From Alphaproteobacteria bacterium (GTDB lineage Bacteria > Pseudomonadota > Alphaproteobacteria > Sphingomonadales > Emcibacteraceae), in contig JAUIDN010000007.1 of the NCBI GenBank assembly GCA_030428615.1, positions 1 to 64,000 on the forward strand: a DNA stretch of 64,000 nt, in the 5' to 3' direction. The translations under genes were made by a program, and so were the position numbers. Each line of letters opens with the position of its first letter. The stretch's first letter is position 1. Shown here piece by piece: positions 6,932 to 18,758 of this stretch. Under the pieces are notes generated by a model. It did no database searches. It saw nothing but the letters and a program-made list of their open reading frames with translations, and was not told the origin of the DNA.

Positions 6932-8649
6932 ACCCCAAGATGGGAAAATAAATATTCAAGTGTTAGCACACGGCCAAGCAGGGCGGCATCTTTAATATCT
7001 GAAACCCTGAAAAACTGATCCATATATAAAGTACCGTTAGGCAGTATCGAAGGCAGGTAATGATCACCAATTGTTTCCGGTTTATTCAGCTTAGCTAATT
7101 TGTGTTGGATGGAATAACTTCTGCGACGCAGCCAGATGGGTCTGTAAATGCTCATATTGTTTTTAATTTTTTTGCTAAATGGTACGGGCTCGCTAAATTT
7201 ATATCCGTAATCCGATGGATACGCGGCAAGCTTTGGATTGATACGATTAATCAGATCACCCTGAAACCGGCCATGTGTTTTATAGTTAAGTGGCATCTTT
7301 AATGTTGCCATTATTGTTTCATAACAAATAAACGGTGTGAGAAAGGCGCCCAACCGGTTATTGTTGCTGTTATCTTTCGATGTCCAATAACGAAGCCTGA
7401 ATGCTGGATAGGCATATTCGAGTTGCCTTCGGCTCATTTTCTCACTGGTAAGGCCGATCGCTTTGATTATTTTCCGCTTTAGTGTATCCCGATAAATATT
7501 TTCCGAGAAACGTTCTGTGCAGAAACTTGTCGCATACCGGGAATAAAAAACATCCAACAGATTTTCAACGGTATAGGATCTGTTCGGCAGATAGAAAAAA
7601 TTTCGGTATATTTCACCGCCGCCGCCATTAAGAACAAGTGTTCCATTTTTCGCTCGTTCCCGGCGGGTCATCATGTTGGCGCCGAAATCGAATATGCCTT
7701 CGTTTGGATAACCGTCCAGTGCATAAAAGGTATCTTTCACAATATCTGCATATTGGTCCGGTTCTGGTTTTGGGTGTTTTGCTTTATTAATATGATTGAT
7801 TTTAAAGCCTTCTCCGGCGGCAATTCTTTTCGCGACGGTCACATCGGGGCTTGCGTCTGAACCATAGACATAGACATTGGGGGTTATTTCATTATTTAGA
7901 AGCAATGAAAGCATCAGCCGCGAATCGTATCCACCGGACAGGGCGGTTGCAATTTTGTCGCCGTAAGCGGCGACAACATGATTCATTTGGCTTTGGAGGA
8001 GAGTGGCATGTTCTTCAATGAGATCGTCATAAGTTTGTGTCGTTTGTTCAAAATTGACCGAAAGCTTTTTTGGTAATTTTCTGACGCTGTTTTTCTCAAA
8101 TTCAAAAATGCTAAAGCTGTCCGCCATTTTGATTTCATTAAAAGGGGTGCTTTCAACGTAATTGGTTTCCTGAAAACAATATTCGTAAATACCCTGCGCA
8201 TCGGCTGTCAGGCCGGGGATATTTTCAGCAATCGCGAGGAATGAAGAACTCCAGAGTGTCATTGTGGCATTGTGGAAAACGCGTGATGCGCCCATTGGAT
8301 CGGTAATTAGAAACAGTCGACCCGCCTTTTTAATTATAAGTGTAAAGACACCCATAACGTTTTCTGGGGCAAATTGATCATGATCAAAATCATCAAGATA
8401 CCGGTCAAGGGCATCTTTGCCATTTTTACCCTGATAAAAGAAGCAACCGGAAGATGCGCAGAAATCACCGAGTTTGTTTTCCGTATAATTCGTAACGGGT
8501 GAGAGGGCCTTTTCATAAAGCAGGATATTATAAGAATCATTTTCTATAACTTTTGGATTTTTTGAACCCTGCGCAGCCAGCGTTTTGAGGATCGCTTCAT
8601 GCGCCTCGCCGTTATACTTATCTTTCTGATAGATGACAAAATCACCCAT
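6928..8649 (-). CDS. asparagine-synthetase-like protein with degenerate glutaminase domain
   Basis: The 573-residue product resembles class-B asparagine synthetases: an N-terminal Ntn-type domain (containing GVFTLIIKK and FLITDPMGASRVF) and a C-terminal ATP-pyrophosphatase domain with the PP-loop ALSGGYDSRLM near residue 240. A working glutaminase needs Cys directly after the initiator Met; here the chosen start gives MGDFVIYQ, so glutamine hydrolysis is unlikely. The frame extends to 8688, but ATG 8649 has an AGGTG ribosome site at good spacing. Relatives with a dead glutaminase domain make amides or lactams (beta-lactam synthetase, lasso-peptide cyclase) or act in surface-polysaccharide clusters. 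No such partner genes lie nearby, so the substrate is unknown. Confidence 0.7.
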   Translation of the reverse strand: MGDFVIYQKDKYNGEAHEAILKTLAAQGSKNPKVIENDSYNILLYEKALSPVTNYTENKLGDFCASSGCFFYQGKNGKDALDRYLDDFDHDQFAPENVMGVFTLIIKKAGRLFLITDPMGASRVFHNATMTLWSSSFLAIAENIPGLTADAQGIYEYCFQETNYVESTPFNEIKMADSFSIFEFEKNSVRKLPKKLSVNFEQTTQTYDDLIEEHATLLQSQMNHVVAAYGDKIATALSGGYDSRLMLSLLLNNEITPNVYVYGSDASPDVTVAKRIAAGEGFKINHINKAKHPKPEPDQYADIVKDTFYALDGYPNEGIFDFGANMMTRRERAKNGTLVLNGGGGEIYRNFFYLPNRSYTVENLLDVFYSRYATSFCTERFSENIYRDTLKRKIIKAIGLTSEKMSRRQLEYAYPAFRLRYWTSKDNSNNNRLGAFLTPFICYETIMATLKMPLNYKTHGRFQGDLINRINPKLAAYPSDYGYKFSEPVPFSKKIKNNMSIYRPIWLRRRSYSIQHKLAKLNKPETIGDHYLPSILPNGTLYMDQFFRVSDIKDAALLGRVLTLEYLFSHLGV

Positions 8650-9032
8650 TATCAACACCTGTTTAGTTGCTGCCCACAGGCAGGTCAAAATTCTTCTTTT
8701 ATCTCAGAGCATTATAGCCTGTATCACGAGCACAATAGCCCGACTTTCTGTTACGAATATGACCGAAAATGATAAATTATCTATGAATAGGTGAATTAAA
8801 ATTTGCATAAAAAAAGAAAAAATTTAATTAGTGCAAATTGCCTTCTTGCAGTATAGGGAACACTGTGCTAGGTATCGCCCGACTATTGACGATTTATAAC
8901 GTATTTTTGTCCTTAAAATTTTTCAAAAACAGGGACTTTTCAAAGCAAAAATAGCCGTATAAATTGTTTGTTTTTTAGCTTAAGAATGATTCAGGGTGAG
9001 AGTTATTCGAAAACACAAAGGAAGACATCAAC
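8650..9032. other. divergent intergenic region upstream of the ATP synthase operon
   Basis: About 380 AT-rich bases between the start of the asparagine-synthetase-like gene and atpH. No open frame of note. It holds the promoter candidate at 8846-8874 and the AAGGAAG ribosome site of atpH at 9018-9024. Confidence 0.6.
8846..8874 (+). promoter_or_regulatory. candidate promoter of atpHAGDC
   Basis: TTGCAG (8846-8851), a 17-base spacer, then TAGGTA (8869-8874) resemble a housekeeping -35/-10 pair. It lies about 160 bases before atpH, so it would produce a long 5' untranslated region; other starts nearer the gene are possible. Confidence 0.4.
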
Positions 9033-9617
9033 GTGTCATCTGAAAAAACAGAGAATATTGCGACTGAAAACATATCGCTATCTGGCCTTGCGGGCCGTTA
9101 TGCTTTGGCGCTTTTTGAACTCGCGGTAGAAGAAAAAAAGCTGGATGCCGTTGCTGATGAACTTGCTGGATTAAAAGCGCTTCTTTCTGAAAATGACGAG
9201 CTTAAAATACTTACAACAAGCCCTGTTATTTCACGCGCTGATCAATCAGCAGCGATGAGCGAGGTGATGAGCGCAGCAGGCTTTTCAAAAACAGTTGAAA
9301 ACTTTATCGGCGTCGTTACCGCAAATCGTCGTCTTGATCAGCTGGAAAATATTATTAAAGAATTTGACAAGATGCTCAGCCACTATCGTGGTGAAGTGAA
9401 CGCATCCGTCACGACAGCCTTCAAACTTGACAAAAAGCAACTTGATGCATTGAGCGACAAGCTGAAGTCAATGGTAGGAAGCGATGTCAATGTGGAAACA
9501 GAAGTGGATAAAAATCTGCTGGGTGGCATGGTAGTTCGTGTCGGCTCCCGTATGATTGACAGTTCGCTTAAAACGAAACTTGCTAATCTTGAAGCAACAA
9601 TGAAAGAGGTTGGATAA
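9033..9617 (+). CDS. atpH: F0F1 ATP synthase subunit delta
   Basis: The delta subunit joins the F1 head to the F0 peripheral stalk. The 194-residue product has the OSCP/delta signature: an N-terminal helical domain starting [14 protein letters not shown] and a C-terminal segment [22 protein letters not shown]. It starts with GTG at 9033 behind AAGGAAG with 8 nt spacing. The stop TAA overlaps the ATG of atpA by one base, showing translational coupling. As in most alphaproteobacteria, the F1 genes form a separate operon from atpI-B-E-F, which are not in this window. Confidence 0.96.
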   Translation: MSSEKTENIATENISLSGLAGRYALALFELAVEEKKLDAVADELAGLKALLSENDELKILTTSPVISRADQSAAMSEVMSAAGFSKTVENFIGVVTANRRLDQLENIIKEFDKMLSHYRGEVNASVTTAFKLDKKQLDALSDKLKSMVGSDVNVETEVDKNLLGGMVVRVGSRMIDSSLKTKLANLEATMKEVG

Positions 9618-11146
9618 TGGACATCCGTGCAGCGGAAATTTCCAAAATTTTGAAAGAACAGATCGCTAATTTCGGTAACGAAGCAGAAGTATCTGAAGTC
9701 GGTAAAGTTCTTTCAGTTGGTGACGGTATTGCCCGTGTATATGGTCTGGACAACGTACAGGCTGGTGAAATGGTTGAATTTCCCGGTAATGTCCGCGGAA
9801 TGGCTTTGAACCTTGAAGCTGATAATGTCGGTGTTGTTATTTTCGGTTCCGACCGTGACATTAAAGAAGGTGATACGGTAAAACGTTTGGGTACCATTGT
9901 GGACGTGCCTGTTGGCCGGGGACTGCTTGGCCGTGTGGTGGATGCGTTGGGTAACCCGATTGACGGAAAAGGTCCTATTAAAGATGTAAAACGTGGCCGG
10001 GTGGAGGTTAAAGCCCCGGGCATTATCCCCCGTAAATCCGTTCACGAACCCGTGCAAACCGGCCTTAAGGCGATTGATGCGCTTGTGCCTGTTGGTCGTG
10101 GGCAGCGTGAACTGATCATTGGTGACCGTCAAACCGGGAAAACGGCTGTTGCGATTGACGCCTTCCTTAATCAGAAAGAAGTCAACGACGGTGATGACGA
10201 AAGTAAAAAACTATACTGTATTTATGTTGCTATTGGTCAAAAACGCTCAACGGTGGCGCAAATTGTTAAAACACTGGAAGACCGCGGTGCAATGGAATAT
10301 TCAATTGTTGTTGCTGCGACCGCTTCCGAACCTGCACCGATGCAGTTCCTTGCTCCTTATACCGGTACTGCGATGGGTGAATTTTTCCGTGATAACGGAA
10401 TGCATGCGGTTATCGTTCATGATGACCTTTCAAAACAGGCGGTAGCTTATCGCCAAATGTCACTTCTTCTTCGTCGTCCTCCTGGACGTGAAGCGTATCC
10501 GGGCGATGTTTTCTATCTTCATTCACGCCTTCTTGAACGTGCAGCGAAAATGGGCGATGAAGCCGGTAACGGTTCACTTACTGCGCTGCCGATTATTGAA
10601 ACTCAGGCGGGCGACGTGTCAGCTTATATTCCAACAAACGTGATTTCGATTACGGACGGTCAGATCTTCCTTGAAACCGAACTTTTCTATCAAGGTATCC
10701 GTCCGGCGATTAACGTTGGTCTTTCTGTTTCTCGTGTGGGATCTGCTGCGCAGGTCAAAGCGATGAAACAGGTTTCCGGTACTATTAAGCTTGAACTGGC
10801 GCAGTATCGTGAGATGGCGGCGTTTGCTCAGTTTGGTTCTGATCTTGATGCTTCAACACAGCAGCTTCTTAACCGCGGGGCACGCCTTACGGAACTTCTT
10901 AAACAAGCACAATATTCGCCGATGTCCGTTGCGGAGCAGGTTGTTTCCATCTTCTCCGGTGTGAACGGATATCTTGATAAAATTGCGGTCGGTGATGTAA
11001 ATCGCTTTGAAGAGGCGCTAATTGCGGAAATGCATGCAAATCACAGTGATGTACTTAAAACAATTACCAAAGAAGGCGCCGTTTCATCCGATACAACGGA
11101 GAAACTGAAAGATATTATCGGCAAATTTGCTGGCAACTTTGTTTAA
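9617..11146 (+). CDS. atpA: F0F1 ATP synthase subunit alpha
   Basis: The 509-residue alpha subunit is the non-catalytic nucleotide-binding partner of beta in F1. It shows the N-terminal beta-barrel ([21 protein letters not shown]), the P-loop GDRQTGKTA around residue 170, and the conserved C-terminal region ([21 protein letters not shown]). Length matches the family. Codon use is typical of a highly expressed gene, with frequent CTT and CGT. It is second in atpHAGDC. Confidence 0.98.
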   Translation: MDIRAAEISKILKEQIANFGNEAEVSEVGKVLSVGDGIARVYGLDNVQAGEMVEFPGNVRGMALNLEADNVGVVIFGSDRDIKEGDTVKRLGTIVDVPVGRGLLGRVVDALGNPIDGKGPIKDVKRGRVEVKAPGIIPRKSVHEPVQTGLKAIDALVPVGRGQRELIIGDRQTGKTAVAIDAFLNQKEVNDGDDESKKLYCIYVAIGQKRSTVAQIVKTLEDRGAMEYSIVVAATASEPAPMQFLAPYTGTAMGEFFRDNGMHAVIVHDDLSKQAVAYRQMSLLLRRPPGREAYPGDVFYLHSRLLERAAKMGDEAGNGSLTALPIIETQAGDVSAYIPTNVISITDGQIFLETELFYQGIRPAINVGLSVSRVGSAAQVKAMKQVSGTIKLELAQYREMAAFAQFGSDLDASTQQLLNRGARLTELLKQAQYSPMSVAEQVVSIFSGVNGYLDKIAVGDVNRFEEALIAEMHANHSDVLKTITKEGAVSSDTTEKLKDIIGKFAGNFV

Positions 11147-11175
11147 GAAATTAGGATAATTTAGGATAAGTCAAT

Positions 11176-13523
<2,348 letters not shown>

Positions 13524-13542
13524 ATAAAGGAACGAAACGGTC

Positions 13543-13953
13543 ATGGCCGATAAGCTTCATTTTGAACTGGTATCACCGGAAAAGCTGCTTAAATCAGCGG
13601 ATGTGGACATGGTTGTTGTTCCGGGAACCGAAGGGGACTTTGGGGTGCTACCGCTTCATGCTCCGGTTGTTTCCACGTTGCGCACCGGGATAATCGAGGT
13701 GCACAACGACGATGAAACAGAAAGGCTTCTTGTCGCTGGTGGTTTTGCAGAAGTAAATTCAGAAGGTCTTACAATTTTGGCCGAAGTGGCAATGCCACTC
13801 GGGGCTGTTGACCGTTCTTCCTATGAAGCGAACCTTAAAGACCTGCAGGAAGATATCCAGGATGCCAAGGATGAGGAAACAAGGGCACGCGCCGAAAAGG
13901 CACGTGATCAGATTTTATCAATTTTGGAAGTGCTCGACCAAGAGGCGGCCTAA
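13543..13953 (+). CDS. atpC: F0F1 ATP synthase subunit epsilon
   Basis: The 136-residue epsilon subunit regulates the rotor. It has the N-terminal beta-sandwich (LHFELVSPEKLLKSADVDMVVVPGTEGDFGVLPLHAP, in family order) and a helical C-terminal part rich in Glu, Lys and Ala. AAGGAA precedes the ATG. It is the last gene of the operon and is followed by a terminator. Confidence 0.95.
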   Translation: MADKLHFELVSPEKLLKSADVDMVVVPGTEGDFGVLPLHAPVVSTLRTGIIEVHNDDETERLLVAGGFAEVNSEGLTILAEVAMPLGAVDRSSYEANLKDLQEDIQDAKDEETRARAEKARDQILSILEVLDQEAA

Positions 13954-13983
13954 TACTGCAAATTTATTCCGGTTTCTTATTTA

Positions 13984-14016
13984 AACCCCGTTATGTAGAT
14001 GCATGATGGGGTTTTA
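13984..14016 (+). terminator. terminator of atpHAGDC
   Basis: AACCCCGTTATG (13984-13995) pairs with CATGATGGGGTT (14002-14013) around a six-base loop, followed by TTATTTAT. It sits 30 bases after the atpC stop and slightly overlaps the 3' end of the convergent membrane-protein gene, so it may serve both directions. Confidence 0.75.
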
Positions 14017-14880
14017 TTTATCCTGATCGCAATCTTCCCCGCCACAATGGCGATAAAAAGTGGCACATTGGGAACACATCACCGATAGTGGCAGCGTAAT
14101 CACAGGTGCGAGAACTAAAATATGAAAATAGGACGACGCCCCGAGCAACTCGCCCGAATAGAATAAGTCTATACCCAACAAACGTTGGTAGAGATAAACA
14201 GATCCGAATGACAAGATGAGGATTGGTAAAAAAGTGATCATAAAGCTGAAGAACATACGCACCGTGTTTTTTTCTGTTAACTTCCAGGATGTCAGCAGGC
14301 CTATTCGCTTTCCGATTGTTCGAGCACAAATAGCCAGACTGAAGCGTAAGAAAACAAGATAGGTGATAATAACCGATAGTGAGACAATCAGAACATATCG
14401 GATAAATTCACTGTCGGTCAGTTCGATAAAGTTTGAAATACTATCGTTCAGATCAAAATAGGAAATCAAAAAAGCGAGCGCACCGACTGATATAATGACA
14501 AGTAGCGCACTAAGCCCGACGAGAAAAAGTACCTTGGTCATTATAACAAAGCTTCTGGTTAAAATTGGCCATATTTTTCTCCTTAGCAGGTGCTCCGGCC
14601 CTAAAAGATAAAGCCGATGCCACAAAATAATACAAGGTATCGCCCAAACATAAGTACTTAATATAAATAGGAAAAATGATAAATTATATCCATCCGGGAC
14701 TAATTCATGCGATGCCCGGGGTAGAAGAAAAGGGTCTAAAAGGCCCAGAAGTCCAAATAGGGTGAACGGAAGAAATGCGATAACGGAAATAAATAAATGG
14801 TTCCATTTATAATGCCACAGGCACTTATAAGCGTCGGTGAGGCTGGTGTTAATACAAAGTTTTGTGCATTCCTGTTCCAT
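14014..14880 (-). CDS. polytopic membrane protein with Cys-rich C-terminal tail
   Basis: The 288-residue product has a short N-terminal cytoplasmic stretch ending AYKCLWHYKWNH, then about six hydrophobic segments, beginning LFISVIAFLPFTLFGLLGLL and ending ILVLAPVITLPLSVM. The C-terminal tail contains four Cys (CSQC, then C and C in YRHCGGEDC), which could bind a metal or form disulfides. I do not recognise the family. The gene follows the next upstream gene with no gap (TAA directly followed by ATG), and both products share size and topology, so they may be paralogues forming one complex. They come at the end of the envelope-gene run after rppH. Confidence 0.7.
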   Translation of the reverse strand: MEQECTKLCINTSLTDAYKCLWHYKWNHLFISVIAFLPFTLFGLLGLLDPFLLPRASHELVPDGYNLSFFLFILSTYVWAIPCIILWHRLYLLGPEHLLRRKIWPILTRSFVIMTKVLFLVGLSALLVIISVGALAFLISYFDLNDSISNFIELTDSEFIRYVLIVSLSVIITYLVFLRFSLAICARTIGKRIGLLTSWKLTEKNTVRMFFSFMITFLPILILSFGSVYLYQRLLGIDLFYSGELLGASSYFHILVLAPVITLPLSVMCSQCATFYRHCGGEDCDQDK

Positions 14881-15699
14881 TTAAGCTGATATGTCCACCT
14901 TATGGTTTTGGTCCTTTGGTACAAGATATTTGAATATTTCGGCTCCTGCACTGAATATAAGGATATTTGGTAACATAAATAAAGGCAGGATCAGGACCAT
15001 CAAATATTCCGCCCCCGGTGCTGACTTCTCAAGTGTTACGATAGCAGTTGATAACAAACTGGATAGTAAGGCAACTGGGAAGTAGCTCGCAAATCCTATA
15101 ATCAGCAGATTCATGTTGTTATCCCTTGTGTAATAATAGGATGTTTTCATCGGTATCGCCTTTCTATTTAAAGCAATACTGATGAAAGTTGGCTGAACCC
15201 TTAAGCTGATTAATAGAACAAAGATAAGTATGAAGGAGCTGAAGATTGTCGTCGTAATGGGATTATTCTGGGTATTAAGCCCGGAGACAGCCTGAACGAT
15301 CATGACAATCAGTCCCATTAATAAGGCCAGAGTAACAACAGCGAGAAATAGCACAGCAAATAAAGCGATATAATAAAGCAGCAGTTTTCCCAACATCGAC
15401 AGCAACTGATTTATATTGATTTTATATAATTTTTCTCTTCCCAGAACGAAGAGCCGATAAGAAAAAACATTTAGAAATAATAGGACAGCTATAGAAACAC
15501 ATAAATACAGAAGAATACCTGCTATATTGATGTTATTTTCTTCAAAACTGCCTAAATTTAAAAGGCGGCTTGCAAAGAAAACAGGAATCATAACGATATA
15601 AGACAATATCAAAATATATTTTAAATTGTCGCGAACGTTCGAATATGCCTTTTTAACTATTTCATCAACCGGCAAACTTTTGTTCAAATCATCATCCAT
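14881..15699 (-). CDS. polytopic membrane protein, unknown function
   Basis: The 272-residue product starts MDDDLNKSLPVDEIVKKAYSN and has about six hydrophobic segments (for example YILILSYIVMIPVFFASRLL, IALFAVLFLAVVTLALLMGL and YLMVLILPLFMLPNILIFSA). The short amphipathic N-terminus that leads into the first membrane helix (KKAYSNVRDNLKYI) resembles that of the downstream neighbour (AYKCLWHYKWNHLF). No catalytic motif is evident. The gene follows rppH after a 3-base gap and abuts the next gene, so it is probably in the rppH transcript. I cannot name the family. Confidence 0.7.
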   Translation of the reverse strand: MDDDLNKSLPVDEIVKKAYSNVRDNLKYILILSYIVMIPVFFASRLLNLGSFEENNINIAGILLYLCVSIAVLLFLNVFSYRLFVLGREKLYKININQLLSMLGKLLLYYIALFAVLFLAVVTLALLMGLIVMIVQAVSGLNTQNNPITTTIFSSFILIFVLLISLRVQPTFISIALNRKAIPMKTSYYYTRDNNMNLLIIGFASYFPVALLSSLLSTAIVTLEKSAPGAEYLMVLILPLFMLPNILIFSAGAEIFKYLVPKDQNHKVDISA

Positions 15700-15702
15700 A
15701 TC

Positions 15703-16173
15703 TTAATCCACGAGATAAGAAAACTTTTCAGCCAGTTTTCTGTAAATCTCTTTTTTAAAAGGAACGATAATATCTTCCAGTTCGGACATGTGTGCCCAAC
15801 GCCATGTTGAAAATTCCGGATGTTCAGTTTCGATATCAATATCCTGATCGTTACCCAGAAAGCGCATCACAAACCATTTCATTGTTTGGCCACCGTAGCG
15901 GCCTTTCCACACCTTACCGTAAAGCTCATCCGGCAGGTCATATGAAAGCCAAGCGCCATACTCGTCTATCACAGATACATCCGATATCCCTGTTTCTTCT
16001 TCGAGTTCCCTTAATGCCGCCTCTTTCGGGTCTTCGCCCTCATCAATCCCTCCCTGTGGCATTTGCCATGCTTCAACATCGGTATCAATACGTTTGGCGA
16101 CAAATACTTTTCCTTCGTCATTCAAAAGCATAATTCCGGCGCAGGGTCGATGTGGAAGGTTTTTTTTAATCAT
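15703..16173 (-). CDS. rppH: RNA pyrophosphohydrolase (Nudix), RppH
   Basis: RppH converts 5'-triphosphate or diphosphate RNA ends to monophosphates and so starts mRNA decay. The 156-residue product has the complete Nudix box, beginning GGIDEGEDPKEAALRELEEE and continuing TGI (about residues 41-63), and the family opening PHRPCAGIMLLNDEGKVFVAKR. The QMPQGG and KWF motifs are typical of the RppH/IalA group. The gene lies 4 bases after the YibQ-type gene, which fits the usual alphaproteobacterial order. Confidence 0.9.
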   Translation of the reverse strand: MIKKNLPHRPCAGIMLLNDEGKVFVAKRIDTDVEAWQMPQGGIDEGEDPKEAALRELEEETGISDVSVIDEYGAWLSYDLPDELYGKVWKGRYGGQTMKWFVMRFLGNDQDIDIETEHPEFSTWRWAHMSELEDIIVPFKKEIYRKLAEKFSYLVD

Positions 16174-16177
16174 TTTT

Positions 16178-17362
16178 CTACTTTATCGGTTGCCGATTTG
16201 CGATCGCTGTCACGGGAACCAGACTGATCCCTTTGTCGTCCAATGTTTGTGCCCAAGCGGCCAGTTCATTAACCGTTAAGGGTGTGGCGCGGGCCATTCC
16301 GAGCGCGGCACCAAATGTTTTTGCGGTATTTTCAAGTTCGCTCAACTGTTTCCGGATTTCCTCCTTCGTCAGGACATTATCGATAAACCGGTCATTTAAT
16401 GCCCGCGGCATGTTAAGACGGCGCGCGACACGTGCGGCCATGCTGAACCGGGATGACCGTGCATCAACCAGCATTAAGCCACGGTTTTGAAGGTCAGCAA
16501 TTATCGGGTCCAGTGCTTCTTCCGATGCCGTAAATTTTGATCCCATATGGTTGACGACGCCCACATAGCCAGCCACTTGCGACAAAATCCAATCAAGCCG
16601 TAGAAGATTTTCCCGTTCGCTGAAATCTGTTATCAAGGTATGGGGGCCGGGATCGTTATCCGGGTAATTTAACGGCTCAGTCGGGATCATCAGAAATCCT
16701 TCGTGTCCCTTTGCGCGCGCTTTATCCATCCAATCCTGAAGATTACGGCCGTAAGGAGAAAACGCCATATCAATCTGACCAGGCAGATTATTAATAGCCA
16801 TGGTGCTGCTTCTTGTATTTAAGGCAATATCGGCAACCATTATTGCAATGCGGGGCGTTTCTTCCGGCCCTTCATAGGGCCGTGCATATTCTTTCCATGC
16901 AATAAGGCCATCGGGGCCAAGTGCTGGCTTAAGGCCGTTGTCACCCCTTACAAGCAGGTTTTCGTTCGGCGCCAGTTTGAGGGGTTGTTGTGATTGCACG
17001 AGCATTTCACGCTGTGGTTCAACTTCTGGCTCGGGAATTGTGGAAGCCGTTGATGTTGTTGGCGACGATGGCGCTGCATCTGTGGCGCGCTGTTGTGGGG
17101 CCTCGTCCGTTATTTCGGAATTCGCGGATGGCAGGTTAAGTTCAACAACGCTCGATGCTCCTGCAGTGGATTGCTCAGGTGCCTCAGGAGCAGCATCCTC
17201 TTGGTTATTTACCGCTTGATCACTGGTGGAGGACGTCTCATCAGATATAGCAATCCACGCAACGGTAAGACCAAGCAATATGATGACGACACCCCATGCC
17301 ACCATTAAGGGGCTGATGCTCCGTTTGCGCACCGCTGTTTTTAGTTCTGGTTCATCGACCAT
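16178..17362 (-). CDS. divergent polysaccharide deacetylase (YibQ/DUF610 family)
   Basis: The 394-residue product has a single N-terminal membrane anchor (SPLMVAWGVVIILLGLTVAWIAI, about residues 18-40), a long Ser/Thr/Ala/Glu-rich linker to about residue 140, and a C-terminal NodB-like barrel containing PRIAIMVADIALNTRSS, FLMIPTEPLNYP and VNHMGSKFTASEEAL. The family is placed between ctpA/envC and rppH in many alphaproteobacteria. Deacetylase activity is not proven for this divergent group. A role in envelope polysaccharide or septal peptidoglycan processing is inferred from the neighbouring envC and ctpA. Confidence 0.85.
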   Translation of the reverse strand: MVDEPELKTAVRKRSISPLMVAWGVVIILLGLTVAWIAISDETSSTSDQAVNNQEDAAPEAPEQSTAGASSVVELNLPSANSEITDEAPQQRATDAAPSSPTTSTASTIPEPEVEPQREMLVQSQQPLKLAPNENLLVRGDNGLKPALGPDGLIAWKEYARPYEGPEETPRIAIMVADIALNTRSSTMAINNLPGQIDMAFSPYGRNLQDWMDKARAKGHEGFLMIPTEPLNYPDNDPGPHTLITDFSERENLLRLDWILSQVAGYVGVVNHMGSKFTASEEALDPIIADLQNRGLMLVDARSSRFSMAARVARRLNMPRALNDRFIDNVLTKEEIRKQLSELENTAKTFGAALGMARATPLTVNELAAWAQTLDDKGISLVPVTAIANRQPIK

Positions 17363-17388
17363 ACAAAGTCACTCTAAACTTCAACTGT

Positions 17389-18741
17389 TTAGTTGTTTCG
17401 AGCAATTGACATCCCACGAATAAGATTAAGGGCAAAATTAAGCTGATAGTCATCCTGCGCAGTTGTCATCCGGTGTTTGTCGTCTTTTTCTTCTTCACCC
17501 TCATCGATAGAAGCAGCTGCGTCGTCATCTGATGCTTCTTCTTCGGGCGCATCTGCATTATTGTCTTCACCTTCGTCATCTGCATCTGCATTTGGATTGG
17601 CGAGACTGCCTCTAAGGCTGGCCTCAGTGCGACTGCTTCTGACCTCTTCGCTTTCATCCAGACGAAGTTGTTCAACAACAACATCAGGCACAATACCTTC
17701 GCCTTGAATTGAATTTCCTGAAGGTGTGAAATAGTAAGCCGTGGTAAGGCTCATAGCACCATCAGTTGACAGTGGGATAACTGTTTGCACGGAACCTTTA
17801 CCAAATGACTGTGTGCCGACAACAACGGCTCTTTCGTGGTCCTGTAGCGCGCCGGCGACAATCTCAGAAGCCGATGCAGAGCCCCCGTTTATCAACACTA
17901 CAAGGGATTTTCTTTCTATACTGTCGCCACTTTGCGCGTTGTATCTTTGAATGTTACTGTCATTTCTGGTTCTTGTGGAAACGATCTCACCGCGATCCAG
18001 AAATGTATCGGAAACATCGACGGCTTCATTAAGAAGTCCTCCGGGGTTATTGCGAAGGTCAAGGACGATACCCTGCAATTTATCACCGAGTTCCTCTTTG
18101 ATGTCACTAAGGGCATCCCGCAGCCCACTTGTGGTTTTATCATTGAAGGAGGATATTCTGATGTAGCCGATTTCATCTTCAATGTGATAGCGAACGGATT
18201 TTACTTCAATAATTGCACGGGTAAGTGTTAGCTCGATGACATCGGATTCGCCTTTTCTGATGATCGTAATGTCAATATCCGTTCCAACCTTGCCACGCAT
18301 TTTATCTACGGCTTCATTCAACGTAAGTCCGTTTATCTGTTCATCATTAATTTTGGTAATATAATCGCCCGCCTGTACACCGGCACGTGATGCAGGGGTG
18401 TCATCCATCGGTGCAACCACTAATATAACGCCCTTATCCATCGTAACTTCAATACCAAGGCCGCCAAACTCACCACTTGTCTGGACGCGCATGTTTTCAT
18501 AACGCTTAGAATTAAGGTAAGTTGAATGAGGGTCAAGTGAAGTCAACATGCCATTTATAGCGGCTTCTATAAGTTCTTCATCATCGACTTCTTTTACGTA
18601 ATTTGAACGGATACGCTCAAAAACATCGGCAAAAAGATTAAGCTGATTATACGTTTCCGTCTTCGCCGCGTAAGATGGCGCCGAAACTGCAACATATATC
18701 AGGCCAATTGCCAATATAGTTGATTTGAATAAATATCTCAT
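17389..18741 (-). CDS. ctpA: carboxyl-terminal processing protease CtpA (S41)
   Basis: The 450-residue product has a signal peptide (MRYLFKSTILAIGLIYVAVSA, ending SYAA), a PDZ domain (about residues 85-170, GGLGIEVTMDKGVILVVAP) and an S41 protease domain. The catalytic Ser lies in INGGSASASEI and the general-base Lys in SFGKGSVQT. It degrades periplasmic proteins and in several bacteria trims peptidoglycan-hydrolase partners. The last 80 residues form a low-complexity acidic tail (DDEGEDNNADAPEEEAS and similar), an unusual but not unique extension. AAAGGTGAAC precedes the start. The gene follows envC after 17 bases. Confidence 0.92.
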   Translation of the reverse strand: MRYLFKSTILAIGLIYVAVSAPSYAAKTETYNQLNLFADVFERIRSNYVKEVDDEELIEAAINGMLTSLDPHSTYLNSKRYENMRVQTSGEFGGLGIEVTMDKGVILVVAPMDDTPASRAGVQAGDYITKINDEQINGLTLNEAVDKMRGKVGTDIDITIIRKGESDVIELTLTRAIIEVKSVRYHIEDEIGYIRISSFNDKTTSGLRDALSDIKEELGDKLQGIVLDLRNNPGGLLNEAVDVSDTFLDRGEIVSTRTRNDSNIQRYNAQSGDSIERKSLVVLINGGSASASEIVAGALQDHERAVVVGTQSFGKGSVQTVIPLSTDGAMSLTTAYYFTPSGNSIQGEGIVPDVVVEQLRLDESEEVRSSRTEASLRGSLANPNADADDEGEDNNADAPEEEASDDDAAASIDEGEEEKDDKHRMTTAQDDYQLNFALNLIRGMSIARNN

Positions 18742-18758
18742 TACTGTTCACCTTTCTA

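Noticed and set aside
8689-9032. Small RNA or tRNA before atpH
   Set aside because: No cloverleaf or hairpin with a T-tract could be recognised.
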